A stretch of 64,000 bases of DNA. Origin: a bacterium. GTDB taxonomy: Bacteria > Krumholzibacteriota > Krumholzibacteriia > LZORAL124-64-63. Below, piece after piece: positions 1-9,100 of the stretch. A model generated the notes under the pieces. The model was not told the DNA's origin. It did not search any database and worked only from the letters and a program-made list of their open reading frames with translations. Each line of letters starts with the position of its first letter. Within the stretch, counting starts at the first letter, position 1. The stretch is taken from contig JADJQR010000001.1 in assembly GCA_016712675.1 (NCBI GenBank), forward strand, positions 4,340,001-4,404,000, read 5' to 3'. The position numbers and the translations under genes were made by a program.

Positions 1-1
1 G

Positions 2-65
2 GCGCAAGTGCCCGACTATGCAAGGGCCCGACTATGCAAGGGCCCGACCATGCAAGGGCCCGACC
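2..65. repeat. 16-bp tandem repeat, about four copies
   Basis: Three copies of ATGCAAGGGCCCGACY run back to back (18-33, 34-49, 50-65), preceded by a degenerate copy at 2-17. The block may continue beyond the left edge of the window. It lies about 40 bp upstream of the mgsA start and opens spurious in-frame ATGs. No protein or operator role is recognised. Confidence 0.85.
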
Positions 66-106
66 ATGCCCCATTGCCCGACCCTGCCGCGACAGGAGAC
101 CGCTCC

Positions 107-616
107 ATGGACCGCTTCCCCAGCTCCCGGCCCGGACCCGAGAACCCCCACGCCGTCAAGACGATCGGTCTGGTTGCCCACGACAACCGCAAGCAGGACC
201 TGGCCGAGTGGGTGGCCTACAACTACGGCACCTTGGCGGACCACCACATCATCTGCACGGGAACCACCGGTCGGCTGATCGAGGAGACGCTTGCCCGCCG
301 CGCGGTCGAGGAGGGCGGCCCGGTGCCGCGGCCCATCACCAAGCTGCGCTCGGGGCCCCTGGGCGGGGACCAGCAGCTGGGTGCGCTGATCGCCGAGAAC
401 CGCGTCGACGCGCTGATCTTCTTCTGGGATCCGATGCAGCCGCAGCCCCACGATGTCGACGTGAAGGCGCTGCTGCGCATCGCCACTGTCTACAACGTGC
501 CCACGGCCTGCAACCGCGCGACGGCCGACTACATGGTCTCCTCGCCGCTGCTCGGCAGGGCGTACGAACGCATTGTGCCGGACTTCTCGGAGTACCTCGG
601 GCGCGACCTCGGCTGA
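107..616 (+). CDS. mgsA: methylglyoxal synthase
   Basis: The enzyme converts dihydroxyacetone phosphate to methylglyoxal and phosphate, a cytosolic bypass of lower glycolysis. The 169-residue product shows the family landmarks in order: a start strand IGLVAHDNRK, the phosphate-binding TGTTGRLIEE, SGPLGGDQQLGA, FFWDPMQPQPHDVDVKALLR with the catalytic Asp/His region, and a closing ACNRATADYMVSS. The ATG at 107 is chosen because AGGAG lies about 8 bases upstream and the length then matches the family. Earlier in-frame ATGs fall in the tandem repeat. It stands alone; the next gene is convergent. Confidence 0.95.
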   Translation: MDRFPSSRPGPENPHAVKTIGLVAHDNRKQDLAEWVAYNYGTLADHHIICTGTTGRLIEETLARRAVEEGGPVPRPITKLRSGPLGGDQQLGALIAENRVDALIFFWDPMQPQPHDVDVKALLRIATVYNVPTACNRATADYMVSSPLLGRAYERIVPDFSEYLGRDLG

Positions 617-647
617 GCGTCGCGCCCGCGGCGTCTCACCGGTCCGC

Positions 648-3600
648 TCACTTCACGAGCGTCAGGCGCCGGGTCGCCACCTGCCCGCCGGACTCCAGCC
701 GGCAGTGGTAGACGCCGGCGGCCACCGGGCGGCCCGCGTCGTCAAGTCCTTCCCACGCGACTTCATGCCGGCCCGCCGCCAGCGTCCCGCCGTCGTGCAG
801 CGTGCGCACCAGGCGGCCCGCCGCGTCGTGGATCCGCAGGCGCGCGGTGCCGGCGCGTTCCAGGCTGAAGCCGACCACCGTGCGCGGGTTGAACGGGTTC
901 GGCACGTTCGGCGCCAGCCCGAACCGGACCGCGGGCAGGCCGGGCGCGTCGGCGACGACGGCCGGCAGCGCGGCCTCGCTCTCGTTCCCCGCGAAGTCGA
1001 CCGCCGTGATCTTGTAGTGCGCCGCGAAGGGCTCGGGCACCGCGTCCTGCCACGTGAGGCCGGTCTGCTGCCGCACCAGGTTCGCCGGCCCCGGCACGAA
1101 TCCGGCGTGGTCCCCGCGGTACACGTTGTAGTAGCGCAGGTCGGCCTCGGGCGAGGCCAGCCAGGCCAGCCCGTTGCCGCCGCCCGCGTAGGCCACCGTC
1201 AGCTGCTGCGGCGCGTTCGGCGCCAGGTCGTCGACCGACACGCCGCTCAGCACCAGCGAGTCGTAGTTCAGGCCGACGGTGGTCGTGCGCGCTCGCACCA
1301 GGTAGGTGGTCACGTAGTCGCCCCCCTCGACCGAGGCGTCGGCCAGGCTCGGCACGATCACCGAATACTTGTCCTCGCCGTCGGCCGCGTAGAGCCCCAG
1401 GTAGTCCCAGTCGCCGGGCGGCAGGCTCTTGGCCTCTGCCGGCGACGGCGGGTTCAGCGCCTTGGCCCCCAGCAGCGGATCGACCAGGCGGTACACCGCG
1501 TAGCCCAGCAGCGGCTGCGGGCTGCCGGCGCGGTCGTAGCCGCTGCGGCGCCACTGCAGGCGCAGCTGGCCGCCCTGGTCGTTGGGCACGTCGGTCACGG
1601 CGGTGATGACGGGACGGTCGTAGAGGAACTCGAAGGCCAGGTCGCTGATGACGGGCGAGTCGCCGTTGCTGTCCAGCTCCAGCGCGACGTTCCAGGACCA
1701 ATCGCCGGTGCCGTCGTTCCCATGGTACTGCCAGGGCGTGGGCGTGCCGTCGGCCGCCGGATCGAAATCGAAGAAGGCGCCGTCGACGACGACCGTCCAG
1801 GTGGCGGCGGCCGGATCCCCGCTCGTGACCGCCGACGTGCGCACGCCGAGCAACCCGTCGCAGGGCTGGGGCAGGATCTCCGCGAAGTTGTACGCCGGCT
1901 GCCAGGCGTGCGTCGCGAACTGGCGCCCCTCCAGCAGTCCTCCACCGCTGCTGATCCAGGCGTGCGTCGTGCCGAAGGCCAGCCTGTGGGTGCCGCTGCC
2001 GGCCGCGAGCGATTGCACGAGTGGGATGCCGGCGGCGGGGTTACCGATGTCGAGCATGTACAGCGCCCCGTAGTTGAAGGCTTCCACCACGACCCGGTCG
2101 CCGAACACCTCCAGATCGAACATGGTCCCGGGGATGATGTACGCGCCCAGGAACGCGGGAGCCGCGCCACCGATGTCGTATACGCGCAGGCCCATCTGGT
2201 CGGCGGTGGCGATCACGCGATCGCCGACGATCGCCACGTTCCGCACGCCCTCAGTCGTCGGGAACGATGCGATTGCAAGAGGCGCTGCCGGGTTCGAGAC
2301 GTCGTACAGGTGGACGTACCCGAGCGTGCCGACGCAAGCGCGGTCGCCCTGCAGATCCAGGGCGGTGACGGTGGCGTCCCCGATCGGGATCGTCAGGGTA
2401 CCCAGTTGCGGGATGGTCGCGTACGGATCCCGCAGGTCCCAGATCTGCAGCCCACCTTGGCTCGTCAAGGCCCGCCAGTCGTCAACGGCAAGCCGCCCGC
2501 CGGTGATGCCGGGAACGGAACCGATGGCCGCAGGCGACGAACGATCCGTCACATCCATGACGACCAGGCCCTCCGTGTCGGACTGGTACACCAGGCGATC
2601 GCCCGTCAGGTCGACGGTCCTCAGGTTGCCGGTTCCGAAGTCTGCTACGACGAACGGCGCCGCCGGATCCGCCACGTCGACCAGCTTTCCACCGCCGGTC
2701 GTCGCGACGGCCAGCAGGTCCCCGCTCCGGTGCAGGTCGAGAATCGACGTGCCGACGAACGTAAGGCTCGAGGTGCGGGTGAACGAGGCCGGGCCCACCA
2801 GGCTCCACCGCCAGCACGCTGTTGCCCGCCAGGAAGGCGTGGCGACCGCTGACGACCAGGTCCCGTACGGCCGATCCGGTCGCGAACGTGCCGGCCGGCT
2901 GCGGCTGGTCGCCGAACGGCAGGTGCCAGCGCTCCAGGCGCGTGGCGCCGGCGGCATAGACGAAGTCCGCATCCGCGCGCACGGCGGTGCAGGCGTCGGT
3001 CGTCGGCAGCGTCGCGACCAGCTGCGGCGATGCCGGATCACCGAGATCATAGACTAGCAGCTGCGCCGCGCTGGTGGTGACGAACGCGCGGTTGCCGAGC
3101 ACGGCCACCGCCAGCACCGGCGCCGCGGTACTGACCGTCGCGGTCGGCAACGGCATCGCGTCCGTCATGGAGGTCATGACCGTGAACCCGGCGACGCCCA
3201 GGCCCACCACGGTCACGTTGACGTCGCGCGCGATGCGGTTGGGCGTGCCCCCCAGCGGCAGCGACTCGATCAGAACCGGCGCGGCGAGGTTGTCGAGGCT
3301 GACCTGGTGCAGCAAACCCACGCCGTCCACGACGAAGGCGACACGCCCGGTCAGCGCCACGTCCAACGCCGCCGGCAGCGGCAGTGTACCCGACAGGACC
3401 GGAGCGGCGGGATTCCGCGCGTCGACGACCCGCAGGCCGTTCGCTCCCATCGCGACCACGACAATTCTGTCGTCCGCGGCCACCGCCCGGGCGCCGGCGC
3501 CCAGGTAGAGGCGCCCGAGCAGCGGCATTTGCGCCGGGCGGCCGCCGTCCAGGCAGAACAGTTCACGCCCGTCCAGCGCGTGCACCACGCGGCCGTCGAC

Positions 3601-3837
3601 GGCGACGTCCCTGTCCGTGCCTCCGGTGAAGGAGTACGAGCCCGCCTGGGTCATCACCAGCGGTGGCAGCGACAGGGTACCGGCCGTCGTGTTCCAGTCG
3701 GCCGTCACGAAGCCGGCCTGCGCATCGTCGTCGAAGCTGGTGCTCCACGAATACGGCTCCGACTGCGCGGTGGCCGCCGCGGCCAGCAGCAGGGGCAGGC
3801 CCAGGGCCAGGAACTTCAGGATGGTGGCGCGTCGCAT
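648..3837 (-). pseudogene. large secreted LVIVD/beta-propeller protein with FlgD-like tail, frameshifted
   Basis: Two overlapping reading frames make one protein of about 1060 residues. The first starts at 3837 with a signal peptide (LLLAAAATAQ) and carries LVIVD-type repeats such as LLVYDLGDPASPQLV and LRVVDARNPAAPVL. The second, ending at 648, continues the repeats, then fibronectin-like segments, and ends in a FlgD/Por-like tail (FNPRTVVGFSLERAG, then GRLVRTLHDGG). The frame changes near 2800-2815, after SGRHAFLAGNSVLAV in the first frame and before LVGPASFTRTSSLTFVG in the second. Such tails typically direct outer-membrane export or anchoring in FCB-group bacteria. The break may be a real mutation or a one-base sequencing error. 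Confidence 0.8.
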
Positions 3838-3974
3838 GGCATGGCCTCCGGAACGTGTACAGGCAGTGGCTCCGCATCGTCGTTCCTGAGCAGACGCGAT
3901 GCCGACCCCTCCCGGCCGACAATGAACAGGGGTTTTCTTTTCGACGACCCCGCGCCGCCGGCCGCGCCCACTGC

Positions 3975-3980
3975 TATAAT
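3975..3980 (+). promoter_or_regulatory. TATAAT -10 box just before an ECF sigma gene
   Basis: A perfect TATAAT ends 9 bases before the ATG at 3990. Transcription would then begin at or very near the start codon, giving a leaderless or nearly leaderless mRNA; no Shine-Dalgarno sequence is visible. No good -35 box is seen in the GC-rich stretch upstream, so the match could be chance. Confidence 0.45.
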
Positions 3981-3989
3981 GGTGCGACC

Positions 3990-4592
3990 ATGCACGATCC
4001 CACCGACTTCACCCTCCTGCTGCGCGCCAGCCGCGACGACGCGGATGCCGGAGAGCGCCTGTTCGCCCTGGTCTACGACGAACTGCGGGGCATCGCCCGC
4101 AAGCAGCTGCGGGGCGAGCGCGCCGGCCACACCCTCGGCGCCACCGCCCTGGCCCACGAGGTGTACCTGAAGCTGGCCGGGCAGCAGCAGGTGGACTGGC
4201 AGAACCGCGCCCAGTTCTTCGCCATCGCCGCCCGGGCCACGCGCCGCCTGCTGGTCGACCACGCGCGCGGTCGCCTGCGGGCCAAGCGCGGCGGCGGCGC
4301 CCACCACACGCACCTGCGCACCGGCATCGACGCGCCGGTCCCCGAGGCCGACGACGAGCTTGTCGCCCTTGACGACGCTTTGTCGCGTCTGAAGCTGGAG
4401 GATCCCCTCAAGTGCCGCATCGTCGAGATGCGCTACTTTGGCGGGTTCACCCACGACGAGATCGCCGCCGCCCTGGGCGTATCGACGCGCACCGTCGAAC
4501 GCCACTGGCGGTATGCCCGGGCCTGGCTGTTCCGCGCCCTGCGCAACGAACCGCCGCCCCCCGCGACCGACCCGGAAGTGCGCGTTGGCTGA
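3990..4592 (+). CDS. ECF-family RNA polymerase sigma factor
   Basis: This 200-residue protein has the two sigma-70 regions of ECF factors. Region 2 includes HTLGATALAHEVYLKL and the core-binding stretch around FFAIAARATRRLLVDHARGR. Region 4 has a helix-turn-helix, RIVEMRYFGGFTHDEIAAAL then VSTRTVERHW. The HTLGATAL/LVDHAR pattern belongs to the large ECF group found in Planctomycetes, Acidobacteria and related taxa beside Ser/Thr kinases. The kinase gene directly downstream starts inside this gene's last codons, so the two are almost certainly co-translated and functionally linked. No anti-sigma factor is present; the kinase probably takes that role. Confidence 0.92.
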   Translation: MHDPTDFTLLLRASRDDADAGERLFALVYDELRGIARKQLRGERAGHTLGATALAHEVYLKLAGQQQVDWQNRAQFFAIAARATRRLLVDHARGRLRAKRGGGAHHTHLRTGIDAPVPEADDELVALDDALSRLKLEDPLKCRIVEMRYFGGFTHDEIAAALGVSTRTVERHWRYARAWLFRALRNEPPPPATDPEVRVG

Positions 4593-7302
4593 ACGGCAAC
4601 GGCTACCCGACGAGATCTTCGACGAACTGGTCGACCTGCCGGCGTCCGCCCGCCGCGCGCGCCTGGACGAACTGTGCGGCGACGACGCGCCGCTGCGCGC
4701 GGAATTGGCCTCGCTGCTGAGGGCGTGGGACGACAGCGGCGACTTCCTGTCCCGGCCGGCGGACCTGGCGGCCATCGTCCTGGCGGCCGCCGCGGCCGGC
4801 GAGGGCGACGAAGCCGGGCCGCTGCCGCCGGGCGAGTCCCCGACCGGCGCGCGCGACCGCGCCGGCCAGGTCATCGGCGGCTGGCACCTGCGGCGGCTGC
4901 TGGGTTCGGGCGGCATGGGCGACGTCTGGCTGGCCACGCGCGACGTCGAGGGTGCGCAGCAGAAGGTGGCCGTCAAGATCATCCGCGCGGCCATCCTGAC
5001 CCCCGATGCGATGCGCCGCTTCCGCAACGAGTGCCGCCTGCTCGCGGGCCTGGATCATCCGGGCATCGCGCGGCTGATCGACGGCGGCGTCACCGACGAG
5101 GGCGTGCCCTGGCTGGTCGTCGAGCACGTCGAGGGCCGGCCGCTGGACGCCTGGTGCGACGAGCACGCGGTGGACGCGCGCGGCCGCGTCCGTCTGCTGA
5201 TGCAGGTCTGCGAGGCCGTGCGCCACCTGCACCGCCACTCGATCCTGCACCGCGACCTGAAGCCGGCCAACGTGCTGGTCGATGCCGACGGCCGCCCGCG
5301 TCTGATCGACTTCGGCATCGCCCGGGCGCTGGACCTGGCCGACGACGACGTCGAGCAGACCCTCACCGGGCTCGAGCGCATGACCCCGGCCTACGCCAGC
5401 CCCGAGCAGCTGCGCGGCGAGCCGCTGTCGCTGGCCAGCGATGTCTACGCCCTGGGCGTGATGGCCTACCGCCTGCTGACCGGCGAACCGCCGTACGCCG
5501 GACGCCGGCGCTGGGAACTGGAACGCGAGATCACGACCACGGTGCCGCGGCGACCCAGCGAGGCGGCCAGGCTGGCGCCCGTGGCGGCCCAGCACCTGCG
5601 GGGCGACCTGGACACCATCGTGCTGGCGGCGCTGCGTCCCGAAGCGGACCGCCGGTATCCTTCCGCCGAAGCCCTGCGCGAGGACCTCGAACGCTACCTG
5701 GACGGACGGCCTGTCCGCGCGCGCGGCGATTCGTTCACTTACGTGGCCGGCAAGTTCGCGCGGCGCCATGCGGCGGCCGTGGTACTGACGGTCGTCGCCG
5801 TCGCCGCACTGACGGTTGCCGCCGTGACGGGATTCACCCTCTACGGCCGCGCCGAAACCGCGCGCCGCGAGGCGGTGCGCCAGCGCACGACGGCCGAACA
5901 GGTCAGCGGGTTCCTGGAAGGGCTGCTCGCGGCCGTGGATCCCATGAGCGCCGGCACGCGCGCCGACATCACCGTGCGGCAGGCGCTGGACGAGGCCGCC
6001 ACGCGGCTCGAGCACGAACTGGCCGCCGAGCCGACCGTGGCCGCGGCCCTGCACCTGACGATCGGCAACGCCTACGTGAACCTGGGACTGTTCGACGAAG
6101 GCGGCCGGCACCTGGACGCGGCGCGCGACCTCTATGTTTCGGGCCGCGCCGAAGGCGTGGACGACCTGGCCATGGTGGCGGTGCGGCAGGCCGACCTGGC
6201 GATCAAGCAGGGACGCCTGGCCGTCGTCGACAGCCTGATGGCCCCCGCGCTGACGGCAACGACCGCGCCCGTGCGGGTCGGCGCCCAGCTGAACCTGTCG
6301 CGCCTGCGCACCGAACAGTCGCGGCTGGCCGAGGCGGAAGAGGCCGCGCGCACGGCGGTAACCCTGGCCGACGCGCCCGGCCTGGAGCCGGCGCTGGCCG
6401 TGCAGACGCGCTCGCAACTGGGGACCGTACTCTACCGACAGGGTCGCTATGCGGCGGCCGAGACGCTGATGGTCGACGCGGGCCGCGCGGCGCGCGAGAC
6501 GTTCGGGCCGACGCACGTGCTGACCGCCGAGGCCGCGCAGAACCTGGGCGCGGTCCTCACGGCGCTGGGCCGGCCCGAGGAAGCGGTCCTCGCCTTCGGC
6601 GAGGCGCTGGCGGTCTACGAGCGCCTGTACCCGGCCGGGCATCCCGAGTTTGCCGTCACCCTGAGCAACCTGGCCGACGCAGAAAGCGCGGCGGGCCGGC
6701 ACGACCGGGCCCTCGGCAACTATGAACGCGCGCGCGGCGTGATCGAAGGCAGCCTGGGACGCGACCATGTGAACTGGGCACTGACCACCAACGGAATGGC
6801 GTATTGCCGCTGGCGACTGGGCGAGCGCGAGGCGGCCGTACCGCTCTACCACGAGGCCATCAAGGTGATGGCTGCCGGACTGGGCGACAGCCATCCCTGG
6901 ACAGCTGTGACGAGGAACAACCTGGCGCGGGTGCGCCTGGAGCTGGGCCACGCGGACGAAGCCGAGGCGCTGGCGCGGCAATCACTGACGGATCTCGAGT
7001 CGGCGTTCCCCGCCGGCCACGCCTACACCGCACGGCCGCTGACGCTGCTGGCCGAGATCGCGCTCGGACGCGGCGACCTGGCCGGCGCCGGCGTGCTGAT
7101 CGCGCGCGCCGACACGTTGACAGGCGCCTCGCCCGTAGCGGGGGGCGACCGCGTGGCCGTGGGGCTGCTCACCGCGCGGCGCCTGCGATTGACCGGCCAC
7201 AAGGCACAGGCGGACGCCGTGCTCGACTCACTGCAAGCGCTGGTCGCCGCTGTGCCCCGGCCCAGCGCCGACCTGCTGGCCCGTATTGCGGCCGCGCGCT
7301 GA
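4585..7302 (+). CDS. membrane Ser/Thr protein kinase with TPR repeats
   Basis: A PknB-type kinase of about 905 residues. The kinase domain holds the glycine loop GSGGMGDVW (about residue 107), VAVKII, the catalytic HRDLKPANVLV (about 221), DFG (about 241) and the SPEQLRGE activation segment. One transmembrane helix follows at about 395-420, then tetratricopeptide repeats to the end (LGAVLTALGRPEEAVLAFGEAL and similar), presumably outside the membrane. The start is inferred to be TTG at 4585, overlapping the sigma stop codon; no upstream ATG makes sense. Kinases of this build next to an ECF factor are thought to control it by phosphorylation. The signal sensed by the TPR part is unknown. Confidence 0.9.
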   Translation: MAERQRLPDEIFDELVDLPASARRARLDELCGDDAPLRAELASLLRAWDDSGDFLSRPADLAAIVLAAAAAGEGDEAGPLPPGESPTGARDRAGQVIGGWHLRRLLGSGGMGDVWLATRDVEGAQQKVAVKIIRAAILTPDAMRRFRNECRLLAGLDHPGIARLIDGGVTDEGVPWLVVEHVEGRPLDAWCDEHAVDARGRVRLLMQVCEAVRHLHRHSILHRDLKPANVLVDADGRPRLIDFGIARALDLADDDVEQTLTGLERMTPAYASPEQLRGEPLSLASDVYALGVMAYRLLTGEPPYAGRRRWELEREITTTVPRRPSEAARLAPVAAQHLRGDLDTIVLAALRPEADRRYPSAEALREDLERYLDGRPVRARGDSFTYVAGKFARRHAAAVVLTVVAVAALTVAAVTGFTLYGRAETARREAVRQRTTAEQVSGFLEGLLAAVDPMSAGTRADITVRQALDEAATRLEHELAAEPTVAAALHLTIGNAYVNLGLFDEGGRHLDAARDLYVSGRAEGVDDLAMVAVRQADLAIKQGRLAVVDSLMAPALTATTAPVRVGAQLNLSRLRTEQSRLAEAEEAARTAVTLADAPGLEPALAVQTRSQLGTVLYRQGRYAAAETLMVDAGRAARETFGPTHVLTAEAAQNLGAVLTALGRPEEAVLAFGEALAVYERLYPAGHPEFAVTLSNLADAESAAGRHDRALGNYERARGVIEGSLGRDHVNWALTTNGMAYCRWRLGEREAAVPLYHEAIKVMAAGLGDSHPWTAVTRNNLARVRLELGHADEAEALARQSLTDLESAFPAGHAYTARPLTLLAEIALGRGDLAGAGVLIARADTLTGASPVAGGDRVAVGLLTARRLRLTGHKAQADAVLDSLQALVAAVPRPSADLLARIAAAR

Positions 7303-7447
7303 TCCGCTCGCGTCTTTCTGCTCATTGGATGTCGGGTTGTGCCCCTGGATATCGCCATTGGGAGTGGTGGGCCGGCTCTTCAACATTTGCGCCGGTCGGA
7401 AGGACCGTGCGCCGCGCCCATGATCCGGACCGACCAGGAGGCCTCCC

Positions 7448-8176
7448 ATGCCCGCACTTCGCACCACCACGCGAACGATCGCCACGCTGGCCGCCGCCCT
7501 CGCGTGCGGTGCCGCCCTCGGCGGCTGCAAGTCCAGGAACCCGCCGACCAAGCCCGATCCCGTCCCCGTGCAGGGCCAGGTCACGCTCGTCCGCAACGAC
7601 AGCTACTTCAGCGCGCAGGCCGCCGCCGGATTCGATTGCCATGACACACAGACACTCGATCCGGCCGAGGATGACTTCGCGCCGCTCTACATCGACTTCG
7701 GCGTCACCTGCTCGGCTGAAGCCCAGGGAGAGCCGCATTCCGGCAACATGGATGTCGAGGGGTCGCTCACCTACCGGTTCGAGGCGCCCGACGACGGCCT
7801 CTCCGAGATCCGGCTGGTGGCGAAGGCCGTAGCCAGTCGCTCGGCCACCGGCCTGGCGAGCAGTGGTTCGGTCGTCAGGGCACGGCTGCAGTTTGCGGTG
7901 GCGGGGGATCCCGTCGCCTACTGCGCCGTTGGGACGCTCATGTATGCGGACCACTTCAGCGACAAGATCGTCCTGAGAGGCGCCAGCGCGGCTCCGGGAA
8001 GCGAGCTCATCGCCCACTACGGTCAGAGCAACGGCATCGCCGGCCAGACCGCCCTCGACACGTCGGGCACGCTGGCTCCCGGAGCCTACGAGTTGTGGGT
8101 GGAGTTGGGCACTCACGACTGGTTCACCGAGGAAGTGGATTTCAGGCTGGCCTTCTCGGCGCCGGAGTCCTTCTAG
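7448..8176 (+). CDS. hypothetical lipoprotein
   Basis: A 242-residue protein with a typical lipoprotein signal (TLAAALACGAALGGC), so it is probably anchored in the membrane or on the surface. AGGAGG lies about 7 bases before the ATG. The mature part is predicted to be beta-rich, with no recognisable family. Two Cys residues (FDCHD, VTCSA) could form a disulfide. The gene stands alone, followed by a strong hairpin terminator shared with the convergent channel gene. Confidence 0.75.
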   Translation: MPALRTTTRTIATLAAALACGAALGGCKSRNPPTKPDPVPVQGQVTLVRNDSYFSAQAAAGFDCHDTQTLDPAEDDFAPLYIDFGVTCSAEAQGEPHSGNMDVEGSLTYRFEAPDDGLSEIRLVAKAVASRSATGLASSGSVVRARLQFAVAGDPVAYCAVGTLMYADHFSDKIVLRGASAAPGSELIAHYGQSNGIAGQTALDTSGTLAPGAYELWVELGTHDWFTEEVDFRLAFSAPESF

Positions 8177-8185
8177 TACGGCGCG

Positions 8186-8212
8186 GATGCTGCCGGTCCC
8201 CCCGGCAGCATC
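8186..8212. terminator. bidirectional hairpin terminator
   Basis: A perfect 11-bp inverted repeat, GATGCTGCCGG / CCGGCAGCATC, with a 5-base loop sits between two convergent genes (stops at 8176 and 8229). The U-tract is poor (TCTCTCG), so termination may be imperfect. Confidence 0.75.
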
Positions 8213-8228
8213 TCTCGTCCGGTGCGCC

Positions 8229-8972
8229 TCAGCCTCCGCTGCGGCCCTCCGCATCGAAACGCTCGACCTGCCGCAGTTGCCGGCCGGCCTGGATCGGCAT
8301 GGTGATCGGCAGCGTTGCATAAATGAACCCGGCCCAGACACCCATCCACCCGGGCATCACGGCCGCATACAGCGCCGAGACCAGCCCGGTGGCGCCCATC
8401 ACCACGTACGACTCGATCTTGTGCCGCGTCCGCAGCCGCTCCAGCGCGCTCAGGCGCTGTTCGGGCACCCGCAGCGCGTGCGCGTAAAGCAGGCCCAGCA
8501 TGGCCGACTGGGCCGCGAAGCCCAAGCCGTAGATGACGAACAGGCCCACCAGCTCCTCTCGCGAGGCGATGGAGAATTTCGCCGGCAGCGCGCCCCCGCT
8601 CAGCCACGAGGCCAGCGCCCCGAAGACCATCTTCAGCGGGTACACGTAGATCAGCATCACGAAAACCATCGCCAGGCTGAGGAACGTGGAAGTGCGGTCC
8701 TCCAGCCCGTAGCGCTGGCTCCACATGCGGTGGGCGGCCCAGAACCCGGCGATGGCGGCAAAGCTGGCCGCGAAGGCGGGCACGTCGCGCAGGGCGTCCA
8801 GTAGCTCGGCATAGCTGCCCGGCACCCCGCCGGTGCTGATCACCAGGATGGTCACCGAGAACGCGAAGGCCGCGTCGCAGAACGCCTCCAGGCGGGTAGC
8901 CGCCAGGCCGCGCTGCCGCACCTGGTCGCGGACGGGCAGTTCGGCCAGCTTTTCGTCGGTCCATTCGTTCAC
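8229..8972 (-). CDS. TMEM175-family (DUF1211) potassium channel-like protein
   Basis: A 247-residue membrane protein. Its first helix carries the family signature RLEAFCDAAFAFSVTILVIS (the R-x-E-A-F-x-D-x-x-x-A-F motif that forms the selectivity filter in bacterial TMEM175 channels). It continues with about six hydrophobic segments, including FAASFAAIAGFWAAHRMW and FLSLAMVFVMLIYVYPL. Bacterial members conduct K+; here the role is inferred from family membership only. It lies opposite the lipoprotein gene and is probably monocistronic. Confidence 0.85.
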   Translation of the reverse strand: MNEWTDEKLAELPVRDQVRQRGLAATRLEAFCDAAFAFSVTILVISTGGVPGSYAELLDALRDVPAFAASFAAIAGFWAAHRMWSQRYGLEDRTSTFLSLAMVFVMLIYVYPLKMVFGALASWLSGGALPAKFSIASREELVGLFVIYGLGFAAQSAMLGLLYAHALRVPEQRLSALERLRTRHKIESYVVMGATGLVSALYAAVMPGWMGVWAGFIYATLPITMPIQAGRQLRQVERFDAEGRSGG

Positions 8973-9100
8973 GGCTCGATACCTCCCGTTTGGGCCCCAG
9001 CATGGCCGCTTTCGCCCGGTTCGTCCAGATGCTAGAGTCAGCCTGTCCCTCGCCGGCGCCCCGGCCGGCGTGACTGGTCCCGAGATCCCGCGAGGTCATC

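Noticed and set aside
648-2852. Long plus-strand open frames opposite the secreted propeller gene
   Set aside because: They have Arg/Pro/Gln-rich composition without domains and mirror a real minus-strand gene, as GC-rich DNA often does.
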